This document shows positions 45,638 through 56,145 of a DNA stretch of 64,000 nt, piece after piece (within the stretch, counting starts at the first letter, position 1; each line of letters starts with the position of its first letter). The translations under genes were made by a program, and so were the position numbers. The stretch comes from Ferrovum sp. JA12 (GTDB taxonomy: Bacteria; Pseudomonadota; Gammaproteobacteria; Burkholderiales; Ferrovaceae): NCBI RefSeq assembly GCF_001431705.1, contig NZ_LJWX01000002.1:1-64000 (forward strand), given 5' to 3'. Under the pieces are notes generated by a model that was not told where the DNA came from, ran no database searches, and saw nothing but the letters and a program-made list of their open reading frames with translations.

Positions 45638-47098
45638 ATGAAAAATGATCACTTTACAATGCCCGAGTGGCACTGGATACAAGGCCAGCAAAAATCTTGC
45701 CCTCTGGTTATTTATGTACTCGCTGATTTACCAAAACAATTACCTGTGCCACAGCAAGATCTTCTGAGCAAAGTGTGTCGGCAGAGGAAAACCGAACAAA
45801 ATGTGGCGCTAAAAGAAGGGGTGTTGGCGACCAACTCAGAGGGGGTCACTTATTATTGGGTGAGTGTTGATCAAGTACAGGATACTTTTGGTCTGCATGT
45901 TACCTTAGCCAAAATCGTTAAACAGTTACACCCTTTGTCACTTCAAGAAGCCATGGTGGAGGTATTAGGAGAAAACGCTAAGCGTATTGCTGCCACCACG
46001 CTTTATGTTTGTCTGGTCAATAACGTACATTTGGTGCAGCGTAAAGCGGAAGCTAAAAAGATATGGCAACATATTTATTTTAAGGCCCCAGCGGCCACCA
46101 AAGAGCACTGTCAAAAAGCCGCAGTGTTAGCCCGGGCTAATACGCTCACACGTTACTTAACCATCAAAGCCCCAAATCAGCTAAACCCAAGCTTATATCG
46201 ACACTATTTGAAAGACTTTGCAAAAACGCACAAGTTGCAATATCAGGAGTGGAATGAAGAGCGTCTACAAAAGATGGGTGCGGGCGCTTTTTTGTCGGTG
46301 TCCCAAGGCAGTGATCACCACGAGGCGGCTATCGTTAAGCTCAGTTATCAGCCGAAGCTGGCGAAAAATAAAATCGCCTTGGTGGGAAAAGGCATTTGTT
46401 TTGATACCGGTGGTCATAATTTAAAACCTGCCCGTTACATGCATAACATGCATGAGGATATGAACGGTTCTGCTGTGGTATTAGGTATTCTTCAGGCAGC
46501 CGTAGATTTATCCTTGGATGTAGCCATCGATGCTTGGTTCGCCATTGCTGAAAACCATATTAGTCCACAGGCCTACAAGCAAAATGACGTGGTGACTGCC
46601 TTAAATGGAGTCAGTATTGAGGTGGTGCATACGGATGCGGAGGGGCGCATGGTTCTTGCCGATACATTGACCTTGGCGGAGCGGGCAAAACCAAATTTAA
46701 TCATTGATTTTGCGACGTTAACTGGTAGTATGCATGTGGCTCTTGGAGCACGGATGAGTGGTGTTTTTGTGAATCGCCCCGATATGGCAGCGTTGGCCAC
46801 CGAGATTGGTCAATTAATTGGGGAGAGGGTGGTTTGTTTTCCAGCGCCCAGTGATTATGACGAGGCCTTGGTCAGTCAAGTGGCTGATGTGAAGCAATGT
46901 ACTCTGACGGGAGAGGCCGATCATATATTAGCTGTGCGTTTTTTATCCAAGTTTGTCAATCATACTCCATGGATTCATATGGATTTGTCTGCCTCTCGCC
47001 ATGAAGGAGGGCTTGGGGCGGTGTTGTCGGATGTCACGGGCTTTGGTGTATTGTGGGGCGCACAATTTATAGACAGTTGGGGTAAAAAAGAGCTATAA
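45638..47098 (+). CDS. M17-family leucyl aminopeptidase
   Basis: 486 residues from ATG 45638 (MKNDHFTMPEWHW). The C-terminal catalytic domain shows the M17 signatures: LVGKGICFDTGGHNLKPARYMHNMHEDMNGSAVVLG (metal-binding Lys and Asp) and the family signature HTDAEGRMVLADTL, normally N-T-D-A-E-G-R. The two-zinc hexameric enzymes remove N-terminal residues from peptides. The N-terminal domain is divergent. His at the first position of the signature and an M-H-N-M-H loop differ from PepA, so it resembles the PepB/PepF-like branch more than PepA. Confidence 0.88.
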   Translation: MKNDHFTMPEWHWIQGQQKSCPLVIYVLADLPKQLPVPQQDLLSKVCRQRKTEQNVALKEGVLATNSEGVTYYWVSVDQVQDTFGLHVTLAKIVKQLHPLSLQEAMVEVLGENAKRIAATTLYVCLVNNVHLVQRKAEAKKIWQHIYFKAPAATKEHCQKAAVLARANTLTRYLTIKAPNQLNPSLYRHYLKDFAKTHKLQYQEWNEERLQKMGAGAFLSVSQGSDHHEAAIVKLSYQPKLAKNKIALVGKGICFDTGGHNLKPARYMHNMHEDMNGSAVVLGILQAAVDLSLDVAIDAWFAIAENHISPQAYKQNDVVTALNGVSIEVVHTDAEGRMVLADTLTLAERAKPNLIIDFATLTGSMHVALGARMSGVFVNRPDMAALATEIGQLIGERVVCFPAPSDYDEALVSQVADVKQCTLTGEADHILAVRFLSKFVNHTPWIHMDLSASRHEGGLGAVLSDVTGFGVLWGAQFIDSWGKKEL

Positions 47099-47130
47099 TC
47101 AGCATCTTAAATAAGTAATAGCAATAAAAG

Positions 47131-47152
47131 TGGGCCAAGAGCCCATTTTTTA
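47131..47152 (+). terminator. Hairpin with T-run in the rimP leader / after the aminopeptidase gene
   Basis: TGGGC and GCCCA (47131-47145) form a 5-bp stem with a 5-nt loop, followed by TTTTTTATT. It terminates the aminopeptidase transcript. Its place 40 bp before rimP also fits the attenuator-like hairpin often found in front of the nusA operon. Confidence 0.7.
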
Positions 47153-47184
47153 TTGGTGGTTCATTCACCCATGAGGACAATACA

Positions 47185-47625
47185 GTGCAACTCTCCGCAG
47201 TGGACAGTTTGATTGAAAAAATTGTGACCGGAATGGCCTTTGAATGTGTAGATATTGAACACTCAGGCAGGGGGTTATTGCGAGTGTTTATAGATGCTCC
47301 CCAAGGTATTACGGTGGAGGACTGCGCTCTTGTTAGTAATCAACTAACGCGCACCTTTGCGGTGGAAGGGGTGGATTTCGATCGGTTAGAGGTGTCTTCA
47401 CCGGGCATGGATCGGCCGTTAAAAAAACCCAGTGACTTCCAACGTTTTTTAGAATGTGAAGTGAAGTTGAAAGTTCGTGTGCCACGTAATGGTCAACGAA
47501 ATTTTATGGGTCAATTAGTGAGCGCCGATGGATCATCCATTGGTCTGCTGGTTGAGGGTTCCTTAGAGCCAATAGTCATTGAGTATGCTGATATTGAGCG
47601 TGCCAATTTAGTACCGGAATTTTAG
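47185..47625 (+). CDS. rimP: Ribosome maturation factor RimP
   Basis: 146 residues from GTG 47185. N-terminal blocks: [24 protein letters not shown] and [13 protein letters not shown], followed by [29 protein letters not shown], the RimP signature. It assists 30S subunit maturation. First gene of rimP-nusA-infB-rbfA-truB. Confidence 0.97.
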   Translation: MQLSAVDSLIEKIVTGMAFECVDIEHSGRGLLRVFIDAPQGITVEDCALVSNQLTRTFAVEGVDFDRLEVSSPGMDRPLKKPSDFQRFLECEVKLKVRVPRNGQRNFMGQLVSADGSSIGLLVEGSLEPIVIEYADIERANLVPEF

Positions 47626-47635
47626 TGAGGGAAAT

Positions 47636-49111
47636 ATGAGCAAAGATGTACTATTACTAGTTGATGCTCTGGCTCGAGAAAAAAATGTTGAGCCCGATAT
47701 TGTTTTTACTGCGCTTGAATTGGCATTGGCTTCCGCCACAAGAAAAAGATTCGGCGAAGAAGACTTTGACGTCCGAGTAAGTGTGGATCGACAAACAGGT
47801 AATTTCTCCTCGTTTCGGGTATGGCGTGTGGTGAATGATGCTGACTGGTTATCTGAGTTCCAAGAAATGCCCATCTCGCAGGCAAAACTGCAGTATCCCG
47901 ATATTGAAGCGGGAGATGTCATCGAAGAACCCTTGGAGTCGATTGATTTTGGTCGTATTGGTGCGCAGGCTGCAAAACAAGTTATTTTCCAAAAAATCCG
48001 TGATGCTGAACGTGAACAAATCTTAAATGATTTTCTTGAGCGCAAAGACTTTTTAGTGACCGGTACCGTTAAGCGTATGGATCGTGGTAGCGCCATTGTG
48101 GAGTCGGGACGAATTGAAGCGATATTACCTCGTGATCAAATGATTCAAAAAGAAAACTTACGTATCGGTGATCGCGTCCGTGGTTATTTGATGCGGGTAG
48201 ACCGAGGTGGGCGAGGACCGCAACTGATTTTATCTAGAATTGCTCCCGAATTTATTGTGAAACTTTTTGAGTTGGAAGTCCCTGAAATTGAAGAGGGTCT
48301 TTTAGAGATTAAATCAGCAGCTCGCGATCCTGGTATTCGTGCAAAAATTGCTGTGAAATCTAATGATCGCCGTCTTGACCCAATTGGCACCTGTGTAGGC
48401 ATGAGGGGTTCACGGGTACAAGCGGTGACCGGTGAGCTTGGTGGTGAGCGGGTTGATATAGTGCTGTGGTCAGAGGACCCTGCACAATTTGTGATTAATG
48501 CCCTAGCTCCTGCAGAAGTCAATTCCATTCGTGTGGATGAAGAAAAGCATAGCATGGACGTAGTGGTAGACGAAGAACAGCTAGCTTTAGCTATCGGTCG
48601 TAGCGGGCAAAATGTGCGCCTCGCCTCCGAGCTCACTGGTTGGGAATTGAACATCATGACTGAAGATCAAGCCAGAGAAAAAGATGATATAGAATCCTCC
48701 CACTTGAGGGATTTGTTTGTCTCTCGCCTAGATGTGGATGAGGAAGTGGCTGATATTTTGATTCAAGAGGGATTTAGTTCTCTTGAGGAAGTAGCGTATG
48801 TACCGCTTAATGAAATGCTTGAAATAGAAGCTTTTGATGAAGACACTGTTAATGAGTTACGTGCGCGAGCTCGCAATGCGTTACTCACAGAGGCTATTGC
48901 GTCAGAGGAGAAAGTAGAGCATGCGGCAGAGGATTTGCAAAACATGAAGGGAATGGATAGTGAAACTGTTCTTCTTCTTGCAAATAATGGTATTACCACG
49001 ATTCAAGAGTTGGCAGATCTTGCTACTGATGAATTATCTGAATTAACTGGACTAAATGAAGAACGTGCCCGAGAATTAATTATCGCGGCGCGTGCTCCTT
49101 TATTTGAGTAA
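47636..49111 (+). CDS. nusA: Transcription termination/antitermination factor NusA
   Basis: 491 residues, full proteobacterial length. N-terminal RNA polymerase-binding domain, S1 domain ([26 protein letters not shown]), two KH domains ([32 protein letters not shown] and [20 protein letters not shown]) and two acidic C-terminal repeats ([43 protein letters not shown]). Ten bp after rimP with a GAGGG ribosome binding site. Confidence 0.97.
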   Translation: MSKDVLLLVDALAREKNVEPDIVFTALELALASATRKRFGEEDFDVRVSVDRQTGNFSSFRVWRVVNDADWLSEFQEMPISQAKLQYPDIEAGDVIEEPLESIDFGRIGAQAAKQVIFQKIRDAEREQILNDFLERKDFLVTGTVKRMDRGSAIVESGRIEAILPRDQMIQKENLRIGDRVRGYLMRVDRGGRGPQLILSRIAPEFIVKLFELEVPEIEEGLLEIKSAARDPGIRAKIAVKSNDRRLDPIGTCVGMRGSRVQAVTGELGGERVDIVLWSEDPAQFVINALAPAEVNSIRVDEEKHSMDVVVDEEQLALAIGRSGQNVRLASELTGWELNIMTEDQAREKDDIESSHLRDLFVSRLDVDEEVADILIQEGFSSLEEVAYVPLNEMLEIEAFDEDTVNELRARARNALLTEAIASEEKVEHAAEDLQNMKGMDSETVLLLANNGITTIQELADLATDELSELTGLNEERARELIIAARAPLFE

Positions 49112-49128
49112 GGCCATGGAGACCTTGA

Positions 49129-51969
49129 ATGGCAAAAACAAATGTTCTGGATTTTGCAAATGAACTTAAAGTCACACCTGAGACGTTGATCGAACAGTTG
49201 AAAGCTGCAGGGGTTGAGAAAACTTCTGCAGAGGACCCTTTAACTGAAAAAGATAAAACTCAATTGTTGGAATATTTGCGTGAGCAACACGGACGCAGTG
49301 AACCTAAAACGAGAATCACTCTGACGCGAAAACAAACCACTGAGATTAAAAAATCTGACGCTACCACTGGTAGGGCGAGGACTATCCAGGTTGAGGTCAG
49401 AAAAAAGCGTGTTTTAGTTAAACGCGATGTCAAAGACATTAATACTGACGAAGACAGCTCGTTAGTTGCTGAGACTCCTGCTGAAACAGTTGTTGCTCCT
49501 CTTGAGAGTGCTGCGGCAATCCCTGAGGTGGTGGAGGCTCCAATGATGCAAGAGGATCCTCCTGTGGTTGAGCCTATCGCTGAAGTCCAAGTAGTCGCGG
49601 AGACGCCTGTTGAAGAGCCCGCCCCATCTGTGGAATTCATGCCAGAGAGCGTTGAGACAGTTGTGGAAGAAGTGGTTGCTGCTCCTGTTCCTGCTGCTTC
49701 TGTTCCCCTTGCTCCGGCTAAAGGTAAGATGATTAAGAAAGTCTTTTCAGCAGTTGATGACGACCAGTTAGCTATTCGTGAAGCGGAAGCCAAGCGACAA
49801 GCTGAACTTCGTGCGTTACAAACGGCGGATCAGCAAGCAAAACAAGAGCGTTTGAGAGCCAAACGTGAAGCGGAAGAAAAGGCTCAGGCTGACGCCAAGG
49901 CAGCATTATTAGCTGCGGCCGAGAAAAAGAATAAACCCGCTCCTAAACCTGAAAAAGCAAAAGAAGATAAAACTGGAACATTACATCGTCCCGTTATCTC
50001 GGAGACTGAAAAGCCAGTTCCTAAAAAGGGAAAAAAAGGAGTATCAGATAAGCCTGCTCAATGGATGGACGAGGGGGTTAAAAAACGTACAATTAAAACC
50101 CGCGGGGATGTATTGTCCGGCACATCAGGTTGGCGTGATCCCAAGGCTCGTCATGCCAAAAAACATCATGATAATAACCAACATGCCTTTTCAGCTCCCA
50201 CGGAACCTATGATCCATGAGGTATTGATTCCTGAAACGATCACTGTTGCTGTCTTAGCTCAAAAAATGGCAGTCAAGGCTGCGGAAGTGATTAAAGCACT
50301 GATGAAGATGGGTATGATGGTGACCATTAACCAAGTGCTAGATCAAGAGACGGCAATGATTGTGGTAGAAGATCTGGGCCATGTGGCAAAACCTGCCAAA
50401 TTAGATGATCCTGAAGCCTTATTAGCCGAAACAGGGACAGAGCTCGACAACGCAATATTAGAACCTAGGGCTCCTGTTGTGACCGTGATGGGTCACGTTG
50501 ATCATGGTAAAACATCGCTCTTGGACTACATCAGACGAACTCGAGTTGCTAGCGGTGAAGCGGGGGGGATTACCCAACACATTGGCGCCTATCATGTGAA
50601 TACGGCTAAAGGTATTGTTACCTTCTTAGATACTCCTGGCCATGAAGCTTTTACTGCCATGCGTGCACGGGGTGCACAGGTCACTGACATAGTTATCTTA
50701 GTGGTAGCAGCAGATGACGGCGTGATGCCGCAAACCATTGAGGCTATCCATCATATCAAGGCTGCTAAAGTGCCGGTTGTGGTAGCGGTAAACAAAATTG
50801 ATAAACCAGAAGCGAATTATGACAGAATCAAATCAGAGTTAGTGACTCATGAAATTCTTCCTGAAGAATATGGTGGCGATGCCCAGTTTGTTCCGGTGTC
50901 TGCGAAGACAGGTCAGGGTATTGATGATTTACTGGATGCTATATTATTACAAGCTGAGGTGTTGGAGTTAACCGCTCCGCGCAATACCCCAGCTAAGGGA
51001 ATTGTGATTGAAGCGCAATTAGACAAAGGTCGCGGCCCGGTGGCCACAGTATTAATTCAATCAGGAACCTTAATTCGTGGCGATATGGTGTTAGCAGGAT
51101 CATCCTTTGGTCGTGTACGTGCCATGTTAGATGAGACGGGTCACCCCATTGATCAGGCCGGCCCCTCCATTCCCGTTGAAATTCAGGGGTTAACTGAGGT
51201 TCCCGTGGCAGGTGAAGAGTTGATTGTCTTAAATGATGAAAGAAAAGCCCGTGAAATTGCACTCTTTAGGCAAGGTAAATTCCGCGACGTGAAACTCGCT
51301 AAGCAACAGGCGGCGAAATTAGAGAACATGTTTGAACAAATGGGCGAAGCAGGTACAAAGGTACTGTCCGTCATTATCAAGGCAGATGTTCAAGGCTCCT
51401 ATGAGGCTCTTTCGCAATCCTTACAGAAACTCTCCACCGATGAGGTGAGGGTCAATGTGGTTCATGCTGCGGTGGGTGGAATTACAGAGTCCGATGTGAA
51501 TTTGGCTTTAGCCTCAAGAGCTGTGGTCATTGGCTTTAATACGCGCGCTGATGCAACAGCCAGAAAATTGATTGCTAGCAGTGGTGTGGATGTTCGTTAT
51601 TACGACATTATCTATGCTGCAGTGGATGATGTGAAACTGGCGTTATCGGGTATGCTCTCGCCTGATAGGAAGGAAAATATTATTGGTTTAGTGGAAATTC
51701 GTGAAGTATTCCGTATTTCTAAAGTGGGTGCAGTGGCCGGTTGTTACGTGCTGGAGGGGATTGTTAAACGTGGTTCAGGAGTGCGTTTGTTACGTGATAA
51801 CGTGGTGATTCATTCCGGTGAACTTGACTCACTCAAACGCTTTAAAGATGACGTGCGTGAAGTGAAGTCTGGTTTTGAATGCGGCCTGTCCTTGAAAAAC
51901 TATAACGACATTCATGTGGGTGACCGATTAGAGGTTTTTGAAGTAGTCGAAGTGGCTCGTTCACTTTAA
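49129..51969 (+). CDS. infB: Translation initiation factor IF-2
   Basis: 946 residues. A long N-terminal part with an IF2_N motif ([20 protein letters not shown]) continues into a charged Glu/Ala/Pro/Val-rich and coiled-coil Lys/Glu/Ala-rich linker. The G domain starts near residue 450: G1 GHVDHGKT (455-462), G3 DTPGHEAF, G4 NKID, G5 SAK. The C-terminal domains that bind initiator tRNA follow ([25 protein letters not shown]). The linker is the usual variable part of the protein. Confidence 0.98.
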   Translation: MAKTNVLDFANELKVTPETLIEQLKAAGVEKTSAEDPLTEKDKTQLLEYLREQHGRSEPKTRITLTRKQTTEIKKSDATTGRARTIQVEVRKKRVLVKRDVKDINTDEDSSLVAETPAETVVAPLESAAAIPEVVEAPMMQEDPPVVEPIAEVQVVAETPVEEPAPSVEFMPESVETVVEEVVAAPVPAASVPLAPAKGKMIKKVFSAVDDDQLAIREAEAKRQAELRALQTADQQAKQERLRAKREAEEKAQADAKAALLAAAEKKNKPAPKPEKAKEDKTGTLHRPVISETEKPVPKKGKKGVSDKPAQWMDEGVKKRTIKTRGDVLSGTSGWRDPKARHAKKHHDNNQHAFSAPTEPMIHEVLIPETITVAVLAQKMAVKAAEVIKALMKMGMMVTINQVLDQETAMIVVEDLGHVAKPAKLDDPEALLAETGTELDNAILEPRAPVVTVMGHVDHGKTSLLDYIRRTRVASGEAGGITQHIGAYHVNTAKGIVTFLDTPGHEAFTAMRARGAQVTDIVILVVAADDGVMPQTIEAIHHIKAAKVPVVVAVNKIDKPEANYDRIKSELVTHEILPEEYGGDAQFVPVSAKTGQGIDDLLDAILLQAEVLELTAPRNTPAKGIVIEAQLDKGRGPVATVLIQSGTLIRGDMVLAGSSFGRVRAMLDETGHPIDQAGPSIPVEIQGLTEVPVAGEELIVLNDERKAREIALFRQGKFRDVKLAKQQAAKLENMFEQMGEAGTKVLSVIIKADVQGSYEALSQSLQKLSTDEVRVNVVHAAVGGITESDVNLALASRAVVIGFNTRADATARKLIASSGVDVRYYDIIYAAVDDVKLALSGMLSPDRKENIIGLVEIREVFRISKVGAVAGCYVLEGIVKRGSGVRLLRDNVVIHSGELDSLKRFKDDVREVKSGFECGLSLKNYNDIHVGDRLEVFEVVEVARSL

Positions 51970-51974
51970 CGACT

Positions 51975-52343
51975 ATGGCGAATTTTCCGCGTTCAAGACG
52001 AATTGGTGATCAAATACAACGTGACCTGTCTGACATTCTGAGACGAGAGTTCCGTGACCCCCGTCTGGGCATGGTCACTATCACCGATGTGGATGTCTCC
52101 CGTGATTTTTCACATGCCACCATCTACATTAGCTCACTACAAGGCAATGAGGTGTTGACCGACTCTGTGTCAGCCCTCACAGACGGAGCGGGTTACTTAC
52201 GCTCCCTGTTGGGCAAAAGACTGTCCATACGTGTCCTGCCACAATTGCATTTTGTTGCAGATACCACGCTAGATCGAGCTATCAGTTTAAGTTCATTGAT
52301 TGATCAAGCTATCGCTGATGACAGTAAACACCCCAAAGACTAA
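51975..52343 (+). CDS. rbfA: Ribosome-binding factor A
   Basis: 122 residues with one KH-like domain: RRIGDQIQRDLSDILRREFRDPRLGMVTITDVDVSRDFSHATIYIS and LRSLLGKRLSIRVLPQLHFVADTTLDRA, both standard RbfA blocks. It matures the 30S subunit by acting near helix 1 of 16S rRNA. Five bp after infB; its 3' end overlaps truB by 26 bp. Confidence 0.97.
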   Translation: MANFPRSRRIGDQIQRDLSDILRREFRDPRLGMVTITDVDVSRDFSHATIYISSLQGNEVLTDSVSALTDGAGYLRSLLGKRLSIRVLPQLHFVADTTLDRAISLSSLIDQAIADDSKHPKD

Positions 52344-53262
52344 TTCTACTCCCCACATCAAAGCTCCCCTTGAAGAGGTTTCAGGGGTGCTACTGTTCAA
52401 CAAACCCTTTGGCTTGAGTTCTAATACGGCCTTACAACGAGCGCGACATTTATTACGGGCTAAAAAAGCGGGGCACACCGGTACTCTTGATCCCCATGCT
52501 ACAGGTTTGTTACCCCTTTGTTTGGGGGAGGCGACGAAGTTTTCCCAATGGATACTGGATGCGCCAAAAGGATATATTGCAACCATTAAACTGGGTTATG
52601 TGAGCGACACTTTGGATGGCGAGGGACATATTGTGCAGCAAGCTGCTCCCCCCTCCGACCGTGAGTTAATAGATAGAGTATTGCTCACTTTTGTGGGGCC
52701 TCAGCAACAAACGCCACCGATGCATGCGGCCATAAAACTGCATGGTAAGCCACTTTATAGTTATGCGCGATCAGGGCAGACGGTGCACCGGGAAGCGCGC
52801 AATATTGAGATATTTTCCTGCACTATCCTCTCACTGGTTGAAGAGGTATTGACTATTGAATGCTTGGTTAGTAAAGGAACTTATATTCGCGTATTGGCCT
52901 CAGATATAGGGATGAAATTGGGTTGCGGTGGTTATTTAATGGCTTTGGAGCGGGTGAGTACGGGCCCTTATAGCCTCGACAACTCAATCGGATTAGAAGA
53001 TTTAATGGAGTTAGATGAAGTACAAAGACGAGCCTGTTTATTACCCGTGGACTCTTTGTTGTCTGGTCTACCAAGCTTAGTTGTAGAGGATAAAATGGCA
53101 CAGGACATCACGCACGGCCGTAGTGCCCGTCTAGCACAATCTACTGGTGGGAGTGCAGGGCTATATCGTATTTATACAACACTGAATCAATTTCTAGGGT
53201 TATGTGAATTAACTCAAGAGCATGTTTTACGACCCATTCGATTAATGGCAACGGCTTCTTAA
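52318..53262 (+). CDS. truB: tRNA pseudouridine-55 synthase TruB
   Basis: 314 residues from ATG 52318, with 52300 as a less likely start. Catalytic Asp58 lies in RAKKAGHTGTLDPHATGLLPLCLG. Further blocks: LGYVSDTLDGEG, PPMHAAIKLHGKPLYSYARSGQ and VSKGTYIRVLASDIG. It isomerises U55 of the T loop in tRNA. It ends the nusA operon core; the ABC transporter gene starts 13 bp later. Confidence 0.97.
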   Translation: MTVNTPKTNSTPHIKAPLEEVSGVLLFNKPFGLSSNTALQRARHLLRAKKAGHTGTLDPHATGLLPLCLGEATKFSQWILDAPKGYIATIKLGYVSDTLDGEGHIVQQAAPPSDRELIDRVLLTFVGPQQQTPPMHAAIKLHGKPLYSYARSGQTVHREARNIEIFSCTILSLVEEVLTIECLVSKGTYIRVLASDIGMKLGCGGYLMALERVSTGPYSLDNSIGLEDLMELDEVQRRACLLPVDSLLSGLPSLVVEDKMAQDITHGRSARLAQSTGGSAGLYRIYTTLNQFLGLCELTQEHVLRPIRLMATAS

Positions 53263-53275
53263 AAGAGAGTTTATT

Positions 53276-55084
53276 ATGCGGCATCACGCGCCAGGCGGGA
53301 CCCAACCATCACCTAATTTATTTAACGCCAACGACTTTAAAGCGATCAAGTCCTTAGCTCCATATTTATTGGCCTTTAAAGGGCGGGTATTCATTGCCCT
53401 CTTATGTTTGATCATAGCTAAGGTCACTAATGTGGCTGTTCCTTTGGCATTAAAATCGATTATTGATGGTCTTGATCCCAAGCATCAAATCATCATGTTT
53501 CCGATAGCCTGGATTGTGGCCTATGGGTTACTGCGTTTTTCTACCACTTTGTTTAATGAGTTAAGGGATGGGGTATTTGCTAAAGTAACGCAGAGTGCTA
53601 TTCGTCGTATTGCTTTAACAGTTTTTAAACATTTACATTCGCTGAATTTGCGTTTCCATTTAGAGCGTCAAACAGGCGGAATGTCACGTGATATTGAACG
53701 AGGAACGAGAGGCATCGAGTCATTAATGCGTTTCACCCTCTTTAGTATTATGCCTACTCTGGTGGAAATTCTTCTGGTGGCAAGTATCTTGGCCTGGAAG
53801 TATGATGTTTGGTTTGCTTTAATCACTTTAATTACCTTAGTGGTTTATATTGGTATTACGGTTGTGATCACAGAGTGGCGAACTCATTTTAGACGGCGCA
53901 TGAATGAATTGGACTCTAGAGCAAATGCGCGGGCAATTGATAGTTTAATTAATTACGAAACCGTCAAATATTTCGGTAATGAAGCTTGGGAGACTAAGCG
54001 CTATGACGAAAATTTAGAAAAATGGGAGAGTGCCTCCGTTAAAAGTCAGACTTCTTTGACGCTCCTTAATGCATCACAAAGTTTAATTATTGGTCTTGGT
54101 GCCACCATTCTAATGTATCGTGCGGCGCAAGGGGTTTATCAAGGTCATCTATCCATCGGCGATTTGGTCTTAATTAACTCGTTGTTGCTGCAACTTTATA
54201 TCCCTTTAAATTTTTTGGGTGTGATCTATCGAGAAATCAAACAATCATTGGCTGATATGGATCGTATGTTTCGTTTATTATCTGTCAATGCAGAGGTGAA
54301 AGATAAAGACAGTGCCACCGAGTTAACCTTAAATGAAGCTCCTCAAGTCACTTTTCAAGAGGTTAATTTTGCCTATGACGAAAGACGTCCCATCCTTCAC
54401 CAAGTGAGTTTTACTATTGATCCAGGTAAAACCATTGCGGTAGTGGGCCATAGCGGTGCCGGTAAATCGACTCTCTCGCGCTTATTGTTTCGTTTTTATG
54501 ATATTCAAAGTGGATCAATATTCATTAATCACCAAGATATTCGTGATGTGACGCAACAAAGTTTGCGTGCTGCCATAGGTATTGTTCCACAAGATACGGT
54601 GCTGTTTAATGACACGGTGTTCTACAATATTGCCTATGGTCGCCCTGACGCCAGTCGCGAAGAAGTTATTGCGGCGGCTAAAGCTGCCCATATTGATGGA
54701 TTTATTGAGAGTCTACCTGAGGGTTACGAATCCATTGTTGGCGAGCGTGGACTAAAACTCTCCGGTGGAGAAAAACAACGTGTAGCGATTGCCAGAACAT
54801 TACTCAAACGTCCTCATGTGCTTATTTTTGATGAGGCTACTTCAGCACTGGATTCACATTCAGAGAAAGAGATTCAACAGGAAATTACTGCTTTGGCTAA
54901 GTCCCATACCACCCTCATTATTGCTCACCGCCTCTCTACAGTGGTTCATGCCGATGAAATTATTGTGATGGATCAAGGCCGAATCATAGAACGTGGTCGC
55001 CATGAAGATCTGTTGGCAGAACATGGTGCTTACCGAAGAATGTGGGTGTTGCAACAAAAGGAACAAACAAAAATAGAAGCATGA
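53276..55084 (+). CDS. ATM1/HMT1-type ABC exporter (fused membrane and ATPase domains)
   Basis: 602 residues. A six-helix exporter domain at about 35-330 contains the block YETVKYFGNEAWETKRYDENLEKWE, typical of the ATM1/HMT1 heavy-metal-tolerance group (glutathione-conjugate exporters). The ATPase has Walker A GHSGAGKSTLSRLL, signature LSGGEKQRVAIARTLLKRP, Walker B VLIFDEATSALD and H-loop IIAHRLST. It probably works as a homodimer in the inner membrane. Glutathione polysulfide or metal-thiol conjugates are the likely cargo by family analogy. Confidence 0.93.
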   Translation: MRHHAPGGTQPSPNLFNANDFKAIKSLAPYLLAFKGRVFIALLCLIIAKVTNVAVPLALKSIIDGLDPKHQIIMFPIAWIVAYGLLRFSTTLFNELRDGVFAKVTQSAIRRIALTVFKHLHSLNLRFHLERQTGGMSRDIERGTRGIESLMRFTLFSIMPTLVEILLVASILAWKYDVWFALITLITLVVYIGITVVITEWRTHFRRRMNELDSRANARAIDSLINYETVKYFGNEAWETKRYDENLEKWESASVKSQTSLTLLNASQSLIIGLGATILMYRAAQGVYQGHLSIGDLVLINSLLLQLYIPLNFLGVIYREIKQSLADMDRMFRLLSVNAEVKDKDSATELTLNEAPQVTFQEVNFAYDERRPILHQVSFTIDPGKTIAVVGHSGAGKSTLSRLLFRFYDIQSGSIFINHQDIRDVTQQSLRAAIGIVPQDTVLFNDTVFYNIAYGRPDASREEVIAAAKAAHIDGFIESLPEGYESIVGERGLKLSGGEKQRVAIARTLLKRPHVLIFDEATSALDSHSEKEIQQEITALAKSHTTLIIAHRLSTVVHADEIIVMDQGRIIERGRHEDLLAEHGAYRRMWVLQQKEQTKIEA

Positions 55085-55173
55085 AGCAAATTACCTTATA
55101 AAAATGCGCTAAACAATTGACGGATTTGAAGAATGTTTGTAAATTTCACTTGCGTTCAAGGCCTTTTTTTTGT

Positions 55174-55192
55174 ATTGTAAGATCATTACAAT
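55174..55192. promoter_or_regulatory. Palindrome upstream of the PBP7-like gene
   Basis: ATTGTAA-GATCA-TTACAAT, 7-bp arms around a 5-nt centre, immediately after GCCTTTTTTTTGT and 15 bp before the GTG start at 55208. It overlaps the likely promoter/-10 area or the start of the leader, so it may be an operator. AAGGG at 55195-55199 is the ribosome binding site. Confidence 0.35.
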
Positions 55193-55207
55193 AAAAGGGT
55201 CTTGAAC

Positions 55208-56131
55208 GTGCTGACAAAAAGCCTTTTAAGTTGCGCTTCCGCTGTCTTGTTTCTTGTTACTGGCTGTGTTTCCTCTTCAGTTTTTGCCGCTGATGCACAA
55301 CATAAAAACAAGCATAAACATCACCGTCACTTGCATCGTCTTTCCTTTAATCCGTCACAAATTAATTTATTGTCACGTTCTGCTTTAGTGATTGATGAGT
55401 TAGATCATCATGTGGTTTTTTCCAAAAATCCAGACCCCATCCAGCCTATCGCCTCAATTACTAAATTGATGACGGCGGTGGTGGTGCTAGAGTCACAGCA
55501 AAATCTCGACGAAAAACTGACGGTTACAAAAGATGATGTGGATATGCTGCGCTTTAGTAGCTCACATCTTCGAGTTGGTGCTCAAGCATCAAGACTAGAG
55601 TTTTTGAAAATGGCTTTAATTGCTTCAGAGAACCGGGCAGCTAGTGCACTAGGAAGAAGCTATCCTGGCGGTCTTAGCGCTTTCGTCCTCAAAATGAATG
55701 AAGAAGCTAAGAAATTAGGGATGGTGCATAGTCATTTTGCTGATTCGTCGGGGCTGAATGGCAAGAATGTCTCTTCAGCTGAGGACTTGGTCCGTTTAGT
55801 GGAAAAGGCCAGAACAATTCCTCTTATCCATAAAATCACCACCACTGCAGAGGTGACTTTGCCAGTAGGTTACCACCATCAGATGGTACGCTTTAAAAAT
55901 ACCAATCCTTTAGTGGCAAAGCAGGATTGGGAAATAGGATTATCAAAAACGGGCTATATTAATGAGTCAGGTCAATGTTTGGTAATGGAAGCCACTATTA
56001 CAGGGCGCCCTATGGTGATCGTTTTACTGGATTCCCACGGACACCAGGCGCGTATTAATGACGCACGCCGAGTTAGGCAGTGGTTAGAGTATCGCTCAAG
56101 AACAACCAATACCACCGTCGGACAGCTTTAA
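55208..56131 (+). CDS. pbpG: D-alanyl-D-alanine endopeptidase (PBP7/PbpG-like)
   Basis: 307 residues from GTG 55208 (AAGGG at 8-nt spacing); a TTG at 55202 is too close to it. Active-site motifs of the S11 family: S83-I-T-K86, S140-E-N142 and K247-T-G. The protein is exported. Its leader ends either at SVFA/ADA or, since LVTGC resembles a lipobox, at Cys20 as a lipoprotein. An unusual HKNKHKHHRHLHR segment follows the leader. The enzyme cuts D-Ala-mDAP crosslinks in peptidoglycan. Confidence 0.92.
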   Translation: MLTKSLLSCASAVLFLVTGCVSSSVFAADAQHKNKHKHHRHLHRLSFNPSQINLLSRSALVIDELDHHVVFSKNPDPIQPIASITKLMTAVVVLESQQNLDEKLTVTKDDVDMLRFSSSHLRVGAQASRLEFLKMALIASENRAASALGRSYPGGLSAFVLKMNEEAKKLGMVHSHFADSSGLNGKNVSSAEDLVRLVEKARTIPLIHKITTTAEVTLPVGYHHQMVRFKNTNPLVAKQDWEIGLSKTGYINESGQCLVMEATITGRPMVIVLLDSHGHQARINDARRVRQWLEYRSRTTNTTVGQL

Positions 56132-56145
56132 ATCAGGAAAGAAGT

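Noticed and set aside
47608-48657. Minus-strand open frames of 157-162 codons over nusA
   Set aside because: They mirror nusA codons, are Ser/Arg-rich, and have no start context; nusA is certain.
49260-49793. 177-codon minus-strand open frame over infB
   Set aside because: Ser/Thr/Gly-rich shadow of the repetitive acidic infB linker on the other strand; no ribosome binding site or domain.
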